DNA from: an uncultured Allobosea sp.
Lineage (GTDB): Bacteria > Pseudomonadota > Alphaproteobacteria > Rhizobiales > Beijerinckiaceae
DNA length: 64,000 bases
Assembly: GCF_945957345.1 (NCBI RefSeq)
Contig: NZ_CAMFKW010000007.1
Location: 1-64,000, forward strand
Direction of reading: 5' to 3'
Positions 20,727 to 28,774 of this stretch are shown one piece after another. How positions within the stretch are numbered: position 1 is the stretch's first letter; each line of letters starts with the position of its first letter. A model generated the notes under the pieces. That model made no database searches and was not told the origin of the DNA. It saw only the letters and a program-made list of their open reading frames with translations. The position numbers were made by a program, and so were the translations under genes.

Positions 20727-21758
20727 ATGGCGTCTGAAAGCCGAATTCGTTGCGAGATCGACTTTGAAGCTTCGGGGCGGCAGGCCGGTTATCTGCGGGC
20801 GCCACTCTCCCGCAATACATCCGGCTGGGGCGTCGTCGAGATCCCGGTCGTCAGCGTCAAGAACGGCTCCGGCCCGACGATCCTGTTCACCGGCGGCGTG
20901 CATGGCGACGAGTATGAGGGTCAGATCGCGGTCTCGCGCCTCGCCCGGAGCCTCGATCCGGCCAGGGTGCAGGGGCGGGTGATCATGATCCCGGCGCTGA
21001 ACATGCCGGCCGTGCTCAACGACACCAGGCTCTCGCCGGTCGACAATCGCGACATGAACCGCTGCTTTCCCGGAAATCCGCGCGGCACCTTCTCGGAAAT
21101 GCTGGCGCATTTCGTCGATAGCGTCGTGCTGCCGCTGGTCGATATCTCCGTCGATCTCCATACCGCCGGCCATTCCGGCGACTCCGCGCTCTCGACCAAC
21201 ATGCACTACGTCGCCGACACGGCCCTACGCGAACGCACCATGGCGGCGGCCGCCGCCTTCGGCGCGCCCTACAATGTCGTGTTCTGGGGCGTCGACGAGG
21301 GCGCGACGCTGACCTCCTCGGTCGAGCGTCGCGGCATTCTTTCGCTCGGGACCGAGCTTGGCGGCTGGGGCCGCGTCAATGTCGAGGGCGTGCGCATCGC
21401 CGACCGGGCCCTGACGAACATCCTCAAGCATTGCGGCCTGATGGACGGCAAGCCCGACACGACGCAGCGCGACGGCTCGCCCGGCACCCGCCACATGATG
21501 GTGCGCGATGCCGCGGGCTATTCGTTCGCGCCGGCGGGCGGGCTGTTCGAGCCGCGCAATGTCGTCGGCGATCTCTGCCGCGCCGGCGATCTCGCGGGCT
21601 ACCTGCATTTCGTCGAGGACATCGACCGCGATCCGCTGGAGGTGCGCTACCGCCGCGACGGCGTGCTCTGGATGTCTGCCGGCCCGGGTCGCGTCCAGCG
21701 CGGCGATGCGGTCGCCGTGCTGATGGAGGATTACGACGCGGTGCGTGCCGCCGCCTGA
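20727..21758 (+). CDS. Succinylglutamate desuccinylase/aspartoacylase-family deacylase
   Basis: Zinc amidohydrolase of the M14-like AstE/AspA family, 343 aa. The zinc site is visible as GGVHGDEYEGQ (His and Glu) and a distal His in DLHTAGHSG, with the substrate Arg in RDMNRCFPG. Members remove N-acyl groups from amino acids; DoeB, which deacetylates N-acetyl-diaminobutyrate in ectoine catabolism, is one. No other ectoine gene is present here, so the substrate is unknown. GAGGAGGGG lies 6 bp before the ATG. It is the first gene of the rightward operon under the GntR operator, followed by a peptide-type transporter. Confidence 0.85.
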   Translation: MASESRIRCEIDFEASGRQAGYLRAPLSRNTSGWGVVEIPVVSVKNGSGPTILFTGGVHGDEYEGQIAVSRLARSLDPARVQGRVIMIPALNMPAVLNDTRLSPVDNRDMNRCFPGNPRGTFSEMLAHFVDSVVLPLVDISVDLHTAGHSGDSALSTNMHYVADTALRERTMAAAAAFGAPYNVVFWGVDEGATLTSSVERRGILSLGTELGGWGRVNVEGVRIADRALTNILKHCGLMDGKPDTTQRDGSPGTRHMMVRDAAGYSFAPAGGLFEPRNVVGDLCRAGDLAGYLHFVEDIDRDPLEVRYRRDGVLWMSAGPGRVQRGDAVAVLMEDYDAVRAAA

Positions 21759-21809
21759 TCAAGTTCACGCCTGAACGTGCCTGACCATCAATCCTGAGGG
21801 GACAAGAAC

Positions 21810-23348
21810 ATGGCAAAGCACATCATCTTCGGCGCCGCCCTCGCGGCGGCGCTTATGCTGGGAGGGGCACAAGGCGCTCTGGCCCAGCGCAAGGGTGGCG
21901 ACGTCGTCATCGGCATCAGCCAGGCGCCGCCCTCGCTCGACGCGCAGATCACTTCGGCGCAGGCGTCGCGCAACATCACCCTGCATATCTTCGAAACGCT
22001 CTATGCCCGCGACGAGAACGCCAAGCCCGTGCCGGAGCTGGCCGAAGGCGTGACGATCTCGCCGGACGGCAAGACCTATGTCTTCCCGATCCGTAAGGAC
22101 GTGACCTTCCATAACGGCAAGAAACTCGATGCGGCCGATGTCGTCGCCTCGCTGGAGCGATACCGCAAGATCGGCGCCTCGCCGGCGCTGGTCGCGGCGA
22201 TTGACACGATCAAGGCGAGCGGCGAGCATGAGGTCACGGTCACGCTCAAGGAGCCGCAATCGACTTTCCTCGACAATCTCTCGTCGCCGCGCGCGCCGAT
22301 CGCGATCTATCCCGCGAGTGAGGCTGCCAAGGAAGCCGGCAAGATCGAGGTCATCGGCACCGGTCCCTACAAGTTCGTCGAGTACAAGCCTGACAGCCAT
22401 GTCAAGCTGACGCGCTATGATGGCTACGCGCCCAATCCGAAAGGCACCGGCCGCGACGGCTTCGCCGGCAAGAAGGAAGCCTTCCTGGACACCGTGACCT
22501 TCCGCTTCATGCCGGAAGGCGGCGCCCGCACCGCGGCGCTCGAAGCCGGCCAGATCCAGTTCAACGAGACCGTCGACGGCCCGACCGCCAAGCGGCTGGG
22601 CACCGACAACCGCTTCACCATCCACAAGGTGATGCCGTTCGGCCTGCAGGTCATCAAGTTCAACCAGGCCCAGGCCCCGGCCAATGATGTGAACTTCCGC
22701 CTCGCCGTCCAGGCGGCGCTCGACATGGAGGAGATCATGGCGATCTCCTATGCCGATATCTATCAGATGGACCCGAGCTGGCTGTATCCGGGTGCGGCTT
22801 TCCATTCGGCGGTCGGTAGCGACAAGTACAACAAGTCCGACATCAAGCTGGCCAAGGAACTGCTCGCGAAGTCTTCCTACAAGGGCGGCAAGGTCACCTT
22901 TATCACCGACAACCTGCGCCCCAATGTCGACACCGCGACGCTGGTCCAGCAGAAGCTGAAGGAGATCGGCGTCGAGGTCGATATCGCGGTCTCCGACTGG
23001 CCGACCGTGTCAAAGATCGGCTTTACGCCGACCGGCTGGACCTTCTGGACCCATGGCTTCGGCATAGAGCCCTATGAGGGGCCGGGCTCGGTGATGGCGC
23101 CCTGGGTCAACGGCCTCTCGCAGCAGGCGAAGGACCCGGAGATCGACCGCATCGCCGCCGCCTTCAATGCCGAGATGGACGAAGGCAAGCGCAAGGCCCT
23201 CTTCGACGCCTTCCAGAAGCACATGTACGACGCGGCGGTGGCGATGAAGGCCGGCAATTACGGGGTCTTCCAGGCCTCGACGGCCAAGCTCAAGAACTTC
23301 AAGCCCTATCGCATCCCGCGCATGTGGGGCGTCTGGCTCGAGCCTTGA
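21810..23348 (+). CDS. Peptide-type ABC transporter substrate-binding protein (SBP family 5), cluster 1
   Basis: Periplasmic receptor of 512 aa. The signal peptide (residues 1-26, cleaved near GALAQ) precedes a DppA/OppA-type fold, with SLDAQITSAQASRNITLHIF near the start and family motifs FHNGKKLDAADVVASLERY and VIGTGPYKFVEYKP. It belongs with the two permeases that follow. The neighbouring deacylase and M81 peptidase suggest a peptide-like or N-acylated ligand, but family 5 proteins also bind sugars, opines and nickel. Confidence 0.9.
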   Translation: MAKHIIFGAALAAALMLGGAQGALAQRKGGDVVIGISQAPPSLDAQITSAQASRNITLHIFETLYARDENAKPVPELAEGVTISPDGKTYVFPIRKDVTFHNGKKLDAADVVASLERYRKIGASPALVAAIDTIKASGEHEVTVTLKEPQSTFLDNLSSPRAPIAIYPASEAAKEAGKIEVIGTGPYKFVEYKPDSHVKLTRYDGYAPNPKGTGRDGFAGKKEAFLDTVTFRFMPEGGARTAALEAGQIQFNETVDGPTAKRLGTDNRFTIHKVMPFGLQVIKFNQAQAPANDVNFRLAVQAALDMEEIMAISYADIYQMDPSWLYPGAAFHSAVGSDKYNKSDIKLAKELLAKSSYKGGKVTFITDNLRPNVDTATLVQQKLKEIGVEVDIAVSDWPTVSKIGFTPTGWTFWTHGFGIEPYEGPGSVMAPWVNGLSQQAKDPEIDRIAAAFNAEMDEGKRKALFDAFQKHMYDAAVAMKAGNYGVFQASTAKLKNFKPYRIPRMWGVWLEP

Positions 23349-23371
23349 GTGTTCTTCTGGGCCTCCTCAGT

Positions 23372-23480
23372 CCTCATCCTGAGGAGGCCCGCAGGGCCGT
23401 CTCGAAGGATGGTCCAGATGGTTCCGGAGCCTCCTGAAGCATCCTTCGAGACGCCGCTGGCGCGGCTCCTCAGGATGAGG
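23372..23480. repeat. Long inverted repeat (Rhizobiales-type palindromic element)
   Basis: An arm at 23372-23411 (beginning CCTCATCCTGAGGAG and ending TCTCGAAGGATG) is matched in reverse at 23440-23480 (beginning CATCCTTCGAGACG and ending TCCTCAGGATGAGG), around a 28-bp loop. Each arm also has its own small palindrome (CCTCATCCTGAGG). This sequence class is a familiar multicopy intergenic repeat in Rhizobiales. It lies between the binding protein and its first permease, where it could lower downstream expression or protect the 3' end. Confidence 0.75.
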
Positions 23481-23497
23481 GCTCGCAGAAACGAATC

Positions 23498-23525
23498 CGG
23501 CCCGCGGGGTTGATCCTGCGGGCCG
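23498..23525 (+). other. Intercistronic hairpin
   Basis: CGGCCCGC (23498-23505) pairs with GCGGGCCG (23518-23525) over a 12-nt loop, without a following T-run. Together with the adjacent long inverted repeat it separates the binding-protein gene from the permeases, so it is more likely an mRNA stabiliser than a terminator. Confidence 0.5.
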
Positions 23526-23568
23526 TCTTGGCGGCGGCGCCTTCACCTCTTACTCGACGAGGAGCGGC

Positions 23569-24513
23569 ATGGGACATTTCCTGATCCGCCGGCTCGCGGG
23601 CGCCTTTCTCGTGCTCGTCCTGGTCTCGCTGATGTCCTTCGCGCTGATCTGGCTGGTGCCGGGCGATCCGGCGGCGGCCTTTCTCGACGCTTCCGCGACG
23701 CCGGAGCAAGTCGCCAAGCTGCGCAGCGCGCTCGGCCTCGACCTGTCGCTGCCGCAGCAGATGCTCGGCTGGTATGGCCGCATCCTGAGCGGCGATCTCG
23801 GCCAGTCGATCCTGCTCAACCGCTCCGTGACGGCGGCTCTGGTCGAACGCCTGCCGGTCACGCTCTCGCTGGCGGCGCTGGCACTCGCTTTCGCCGTCTT
23901 CTTCGGCGTCGCCGCCGGCATCATCGCGGCCGTCAATCACAACCGCTGGCCCGATCAGGCGGTGATGACCACGGCGCTGCTCGGGCTCTCGGTGCCGGAT
24001 TTCTGGCTCGGTCTTGTCATGGTTCTGGTCTTTGCCGTCTCGCTCGGCTGGCTGCCGAGCGGCGGTTTCACGCCTTTCATGGAATCGCCGGGCCAATGGC
24101 TGCGCGGGATGATCCTGCCGGCGCTGACCCTCGGGCTGGTGCAGGTCGGCTTCATCGCCCGGATGGCCCGCGCCTCGATGCTGGACACGCTCGGCCAGGA
24201 CTATGTCCGCACCGCCGATGCCAAGGGGCTGGCCAAGCTCCATGTCGTCCTGCGCCACGCATTGCCCAACGCGATGATCCCGATCCTCACCGTCATCGGC
24301 ATCGTTTCCGGCGCCTTGCTCGGCGGCGCGGTCATCGTCGAGCAGGTCTTCTCGATTCCCGGCATCGGCCGCCTGATCGTCGGCGCCATCGCCTCGCGCG
24401 ATTTCCCGGTACTGCAGGGTGGCCTGCTCTTCCTCGCGGTTGTCTATCTCGCGATCAATCTCGTCGTCGACATCCTCTACGCCGTGGTCGATCCGCGTGT
24501 GAGGCTGGCCTGA
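23569..24513 (+). CDS. Peptide-type ABC transporter permease, DppB type, cluster 1
   Basis: Permease of 314 aa with about six membrane spans. The family N-terminus (GHFLIRRLAGAFLVLVLVSL) is followed by VPGDPAAAF. The ATPase-docking loop lies in YVRTADAKGLAKLHVVLRHA, and the C-terminus ends with the characteristic YAVVDPRVRL. Its stop overlaps the next permease start (TGATG). Confidence 0.93.
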   Translation: MGHFLIRRLAGAFLVLVLVSLMSFALIWLVPGDPAAAFLDASATPEQVAKLRSALGLDLSLPQQMLGWYGRILSGDLGQSILLNRSVTAALVERLPVTLSLAALALAFAVFFGVAAGIIAAVNHNRWPDQAVMTTALLGLSVPDFWLGLVMVLVFAVSLGWLPSGGFTPFMESPGQWLRGMILPALTLGLVQVGFIARMARASMLDTLGQDYVRTADAKGLAKLHVVLRHALPNAMIPILTVIGIVSGALLGGAVIVEQVFSIPGIGRLIVGAIASRDFPVLQGGLLFLAVVYLAINLVVDILYAVVDPRVRLA

Positions 24514-25361
24514 TGCAGGGCACGCGACTCGTCGGCCGCGCCCTCTGGGGGCGCCTGCTGCGCAACCGCTCCTTCGTGATCGGGGCGCTGCTCGTGCTGC
24601 TCATGATCGCGGTCGCGCTCGCTGCCGACTGGCTCACGCCCTTCGACCCGCTCAAGAGCAATGTCCGGGCACGATTGGCGGCGCCCAGCGCCGCTCATTG
24701 GTTCGGAACCGACCATTTCGGCCGCGACATCCTCTCCCGCGTCATGATCGGCGCCCGCATCTCGCTCGCCATCGGTGCCTTCACTGCGATCCTGGCCGGT
24801 ATCGCGGGCACGCTGAGCGGCGCCATCGCCGGCTATTTCTACCATCTCGACCAGCCGATCATGCGGATCATGGACGCGCTGATGGCGTTTCCGTCGATCG
24901 TGCTCGCCATGGTCGTCTCGGCGGTGCTCGGGGCCTCGCTGACCAATGTCGTGATCGCGCTCGCCATCGCCACGACGCCGCATACCGCCCGCATCGTCCG
25001 CGCCTCGGTCTTGCTCGAAAAGGAGCAGGAATACATAGCCGCCGCCCGCTCGATCGGCGTGGGCGAATGGACGATCCTGTTCAGGCATGTGCTGCGCAAT
25101 GTCGCCGGCCCGCTGATCGTGCGTCTGACCTATGTCTTCGCCATCGCGGTGCTGGCCGAAGCGGCGCTCTCCTTCGTCGGCGCCGGCCCGCCGCCGCCGG
25201 CAGCCTCCTTCGGCTCGATCATCGCCCAGGGGCGCGATTTCATGCGCGAGGCCCCGTGGATCACGGTGTTCCCCGGCCTCGCCATCATCGCTTGCGTGCT
25301 CGGCCTCAACCTGCTCGGCGACGGCCTGCGCGACGTGCTCGACCCCCGCCTGAAATTCTGA
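24513..25361 (+). CDS. Peptide-type ABC transporter permease, DppC type, cluster 1
   Basis: Second permease, 282 aa. Family motifs include WFGTDHFGRDILSRVMIGAR, the EAA-like loop EYIAAARSIGVGEWTILFRH and the C-terminal NLLGDGLRDVLDPRLK. No ATP-binding gene follows it, unlike the second peptide-type transporter in this window, so this pair must borrow an ATPase or have it encoded elsewhere. Confidence 0.93.
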   Translation: MQGTRLVGRALWGRLLRNRSFVIGALLVLLMIAVALAADWLTPFDPLKSNVRARLAAPSAAHWFGTDHFGRDILSRVMIGARISLAIGAFTAILAGIAGTLSGAIAGYFYHLDQPIMRIMDALMAFPSIVLAMVVSAVLGASLTNVVIALAIATTPHTARIVRASVLLEKEQEYIAAARSIGVGEWTILFRHVLRNVAGPLIVRLTYVFAIAVLAEAALSFVGAGPPPPAASFGSIIAQGRDFMREAPWITVFPGLAIIACVLGLNLLGDGLRDVLDPRLKF

Positions 25362-25366
25362 ACCCC

Positions 25367-25631
25367 AGAGGCTGTTAGTGACCATGGGAGAGGATTTGAT
25401 GAGGTCAAAACCGCAGAGATGGGAGGAGCATCGCGCCGCCGATACCGCTGGTATCGGCAAGCGGTGCGACGCTGCAGCTCTGCGGTTTTCACCTCACCCG
25501 CAGGGCGCGGCGATTTTGCGCGACTGCCGTGTCGTCCTTCGTAGCAAGCCGGAGGGCTTGCGTCCTCGAACTCCTTGCATTCGCGCAAAATCGCCAGCGT
25601 CAAATCCCTCCCATGGTCACTAACAGCCTCT
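25367..25631. repeat. 265-bp nested palindromic element with 24-bp terminal inverted repeats
   Basis: The ends, 25367-25390 and 25608-25631, are perfect 24-bp inverted repeats (AGAGGCTGTTAGTGACCATG...); with one indel they extend to about 33 bp. Inside are an 18-bp pair with one mismatch (25401-25418 with 25478-25495), a 9-bp hairpin GCCGATACC/GGTATCGGC (25438-25446 with 25450-25458), a perfect 15-bp pair (25509-25523 with 25581-25595) and a small hairpin GCAAGCC/GGCTTGC (25544-25550 with 25555-25561). No ORF of note is inside. The layout resembles a MITE or a RIME-type intergenic mosaic element. Its right end supplies the T of the TAGGAG ribosome site of the next gene. Confidence 0.85.
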
Positions 25632-25643
25632 AGGAGCCGCCCG

Positions 25644-27131
25644 ATGAAGCGCATCCTGATCGCCGACTGCAAGCAGGAGATCTCCTCCTTCAACCCGCTG
25701 CCATCACATTACGAGAATTTCCTGATCCATCATGGCGAAGGCCTCTATGTCCAGCGCGGCCAGAACCAAGAATTGGGCGGCGCGCTTACGGCCTTCGAGG
25801 CGAGGCCCGATATCGAGATCGTGCCGACGATCTGCGCGCGCTCCGGCAGCGCCGGGCCGCTCTCGGCTGCAGGCTGGGAGAAGCTCTCCGAAGAAATCCT
25901 GGCCGCCATCTTCGCAAAGCTCGACCGCATCGACGGCATCTATGTCTCGCTGCACGGCGCGATGGGCGCCGATGGCGAGCTCGACCCGGAAGGCTACCTG
26001 CTGGAGAAGCTGCGCGAGCGCGTCGGCCCGGACATGCCGATCGTCATCTCGCTCGACCTGCACGGCATCCTGACCGACCGCATGCTGCGCAATGTCGAAG
26101 GCTTCGCGATCTACTGGACCTATCCCCATGTCGATTTCGCCGATACCGGCCGGCGCGCCGCCGAACTCCTGCTGAAGCTGATGGCTGGCGGGATCAAGCC
26201 GGTCGCCGCTCGTGTCGTTATTCCCGCTCTGGTGCGTGGCGACGAGCTCATCACCAAGACCGGCTGCTATGGCGAATTGCTCGCCGAATGCCGCCGGCTG
26301 GAGGAGGAGGGGCGGGCGCTCGCCGCCGGCATCATGATCGGCAATCCCTTCACCGACGTGCCCGAGCTCTGCTCGCAGGTGCTGATCCTCACCGATGGCG
26401 ACAAGGCGACTGCCGAGCGCGAGGCGATCCGGCTCGCCGAGGAATTCTGGCCCTTGCGCTTCCGCATGCAGGGCAAGCTCGTGCCGCTCGACCGCGCCAT
26501 CGCTCAGGCCCGCAGCATCGACGGCCCGGTGATCTTCACCGATGCCGCCGATGCGACCTCCTCCGGCGCCTCCGGCGACAGCAACACGATCCTCGTCGCA
26601 CTTCGCGCGGCTGGCTACGGCAAGCGAGTTTTGGCCCAGATCGTCGATACGTCGGCCGCTGCCGCCGCGCATAAGGCCGGCGTCGGCGCGACGATAGAGG
26701 TCACGCTCGGCGGTTCGATCGATCCCGCTCGCTTCCCGCCGATGAAGGTGAAAGCCAAGGTCAAATTGCTATCGGATGGCGAGGCCGCGCTTGAGACGAT
26801 GAAGGCGCCGTTGAGTGCCGGGCCGACCGCGGTTCTGACCTGGGACAATGTCACCGTCGTCGTGATGAGCCGCTCGGTCAGCCTGTTCGACCGCGCGATG
26901 TATTACGCCAATGGCATCGACCCGACCGATTTCGACCTGATCGTGGTGAAGTCGCCGCACACCGAGTTCCACATGTTCGACCAGTGGTGCGCGCGGAATT
27001 TCAACATCGACGCGCCCGGAGCGACCTCCGCCAATCTGAAGAGCTTGGGCCACACCATCTGCGCCCGCCCGATCTACCCGCTCGACGAGGGCGTCACCTT
27101 CGCGCCCCGTGCCACGATCTACGAACTGTGA
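25644..27131 (+). CDS. M81-family metallopeptidase (MlrC-like), cluster 1
   Basis: Zinc metalloprotein of 495 aa related to MlrC, which cleaves linear microcystin-derived peptides. Visible landmarks are the N-terminal CKQEISSFNP, the acid/His cluster LHGAMGADGELDPEGYL and VISLDLHGILT, and the C-terminal IVVKSPHTEFHMFDQW. The family also holds many uncharacterised members near peptide-type transporters and racemase-like genes, as here. TAGGAG begins at the last base of the palindromic element and lies 7 bp before the ATG. No signal peptide, so it acts on imported substrate. Confidence 0.86.
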   Translation: MKRILIADCKQEISSFNPLPSHYENFLIHHGEGLYVQRGQNQELGGALTAFEARPDIEIVPTICARSGSAGPLSAAGWEKLSEEILAAIFAKLDRIDGIYVSLHGAMGADGELDPEGYLLEKLRERVGPDMPIVISLDLHGILTDRMLRNVEGFAIYWTYPHVDFADTGRRAAELLLKLMAGGIKPVAARVVIPALVRGDELITKTGCYGELLAECRRLEEEGRALAAGIMIGNPFTDVPELCSQVLILTDGDKATAEREAIRLAEEFWPLRFRMQGKLVPLDRAIAQARSIDGPVIFTDAADATSSGASGDSNTILVALRAAGYGKRVLAQIVDTSAAAAAHKAGVGATIEVTLGGSIDPARFPPMKVKAKVKLLSDGEAALETMKAPLSAGPTAVLTWDNVTVVVMSRSVSLFDRAMYYANGIDPTDFDLIVVKSPHTEFHMFDQWCARNFNIDAPGATSANLKSLGHTICARPIYPLDEGVTFAPRATIYEL

Positions 27132-27142
27132 GGAGAAGACCC

Positions 27143-28321
27143 GTGCCCAGGATCGAGGCCGTCGATTTCTTCTATCTCGCCATGCCCGTCGTCACCGACG
27201 AGGCCGATGGCAGCCAGGATGCGCTGCTGGTCAGGGTCGCCGCTGGCGGCCATGTCGGCTGGGGCGAATGCGAGGCGGCGCCGCTGCCCTCCATCGCCGC
27301 CTTCATCTGCCCGATGTCGCACGGCGTCTGCCGGCCCGTCGCCGATTCCGTGCTCGGCCAGAATCTGGAAGGCCCGCAGGACATCGCCCGCATCGCCGCC
27401 GCCGTCGCCTATAACTCGATGGACCTCTTGCAGGCGCCGCACACTTTCTCCGGCGTCGAGATGGCCTTGTGGGACATCCTCGGCAAGATGCGCGCCGAGC
27501 CGGTCTGGCGCCTGCTCGGCTATGACAGGAGCCATCCCAAGACGCCCTATGCCTCGGTCCTGTTCGGCGACACGGCGCAGGAGACCCTCGACCGCGCGCG
27601 CGATGCGCGCAGCCGCAGCTTCCGCGCCGCCAAGTTCGGCTGGGGGCCGATCGGCCGGGGCAGCGTCGAGGCCGATGCCGAGCATTTCGTCGCCGCACGC
27701 GAGGGGCTGGGGCCGGACGGTATCCTGCTCGTCGATACCGGCCAGATCTTCATCGAGGATGTCGAGCGCGCTGCCGGCCGCCTGCCCGCGATGGAGAAGG
27801 CGAACGTGCTCTGGTTCGAGGAACCGTTCCACGCCAGCGCGCTTGAAGCTTACGGTGCCCTCGCCAAACGCAGCCCCAAGGTCCGTTTGGCCGGCGGGGA
27901 GGGCGCCCATAACGAGTCGATGGCGCGCCAGCTCATCGACCATGGCGGCATCGGCTATGTCCAGATCGATTGCGGGCGCATTGGCGGTATCGGCCCGTCG
28001 AAGGCGGTGGCGGATTATGCGATCGCGAAGGGCGTGACCTTCGTCAACCACACCTTCACTTCGCATCTGGCGCTCTCGGCCTCGCTCCAGCCCTATGCTG
28101 GCCTCGCTGACCACGAGATCTGCGAATACCCGGCGATGCCCAAGCCACTCGCCACGGCGATCTCCGCCAATCACCTGGAGCGCGACGCGAACGGGCAGGT
28201 CGCTGCTCCGGATGCGCCGGGTCTCGGTATCGAGGTCGCGACCACGGCGCTGCGCGGCTATCTTCAGGAGGTCGAAATCTCCGTCGGCGGCAAGCGGCTC
28301 TACAGCACGCCGAGCCTCTGA
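27143..28321 (+). CDS. Enolase-superfamily (MR/MLE) protein, K-x-G-W-G-P subgroup, copy 2
   Basis: Protein of 392 aa, paralogous to the gene at 18699-19892: the lysine motif is AKFGWGPIGR, again K-x-G. Metal ligands are the acidic residues in LLVDTG, WFEEPF and AGGEGA, and VNHTF holds the probable His base. The GTG start at 27143 follows AGGAG and leaves the typical short N-terminus (PRIEAVDFFYL). It is the last gene of the deacylase-transporter-M81 operon. Two copies in one locus suggest action on two stereoisomers or successive steps. Confidence 0.83.
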   Translation: MPRIEAVDFFYLAMPVVTDEADGSQDALLVRVAAGGHVGWGECEAAPLPSIAAFICPMSHGVCRPVADSVLGQNLEGPQDIARIAAAVAYNSMDLLQAPHTFSGVEMALWDILGKMRAEPVWRLLGYDRSHPKTPYASVLFGDTAQETLDRARDARSRSFRAAKFGWGPIGRGSVEADAEHFVAAREGLGPDGILLVDTGQIFIEDVERAAGRLPAMEKANVLWFEEPFHASALEAYGALAKRSPKVRLAGGEGAHNESMARQLIDHGGIGYVQIDCGRIGGIGPSKAVADYAIAKGVTFVNHTFTSHLALSASLQPYAGLADHEICEYPAMPKPLATAISANHLERDANGQVAAPDAPGLGIEVATTALRGYLQEVEISVGGKRLYSTPSL

Positions 28322-28370
28322 CGCGATGTCCGCTTGACGCAGCGCCACGCCCTTATAGGGTGTGCGCCGA

Positions 28371-28556
28371 TCGAGGTTCTCCGGGTTGCTCCCGGAGCTA
28401 AGAGGGAATTCGGTGCTGCGCGTTGCGCGCAAAAGCCGAGGCTGCCCCCGCAACTGTAAGCGGCGAGCTCTCCGTCCATCGTCCACTGGCGCCTGATGCG
28501 CCGGGAAGGCCGGGCGGAAGCGGCATCGACCCGCGAGCCAGGAGACCTGCCCCGAT
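28371..28556 (+). ncRNA. Cobalamin riboswitch
   Basis: All hallmark segments are in order: AGAGGGAAnnCGGTG (28401-28415), GCTGCCCCCGCAACTGTAA (28441-28459), CCACTG...GGGAAGGC (28483-28510), and the B12 box region GCGAGCCAGGAGACCTGCC (28533-28551). It lies in the leader of the BtuFCD-type operon, so adenosylcobalamin should shut off the importer. The first ~50 bases of the 453-base gap (28322-28370) carry a weak TTGACG / TATAGG promoter-like pair with poor spacing. Confidence 0.95.
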
Positions 28557-28750
28557 CGTCGAAGACGTCTTTCGGACGGGGTGTTCCGGAGCCTGTGAGT
28601 CGATGGTGGCCCGTGCGGCCAGCCCTCCGTCCCACATGCCCAAAGCTGCCCCGGCCGTCATCTCGGGGAGCGATGAAGTCCATGTTCACGAAGATCAATT
28701 CTCAAGCCACTCAGGGCGGCTTGACGTTTGCCTGCCGGGCACTCTATCAG

Positions 28751-28771
28751 AAATGCAACATTGTTACATTT
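28751..28771. promoter_or_regulatory. Palindrome between riboswitch and BtuF-like gene
   Basis: AAATGCAACA-T-TGTTACATTT is a 21-bp near-perfect palindrome (one mismatched pair). It ends 3 bp before the ATG at 28775 and about 195 bp after the riboswitch. Its AT-rich symmetric form recalls Fur/Zur-type operators, but I cannot assign a regulator. Confidence 0.5.
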
Positions 28772-28774
28772 CGG

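Noticed and set aside
20727-21758. DoeB of ectoine catabolism
   Set aside because: No doeA, doeC, doeD or ectoine transporter (ehuABCD) genes are nearby; only the broad family is supported.
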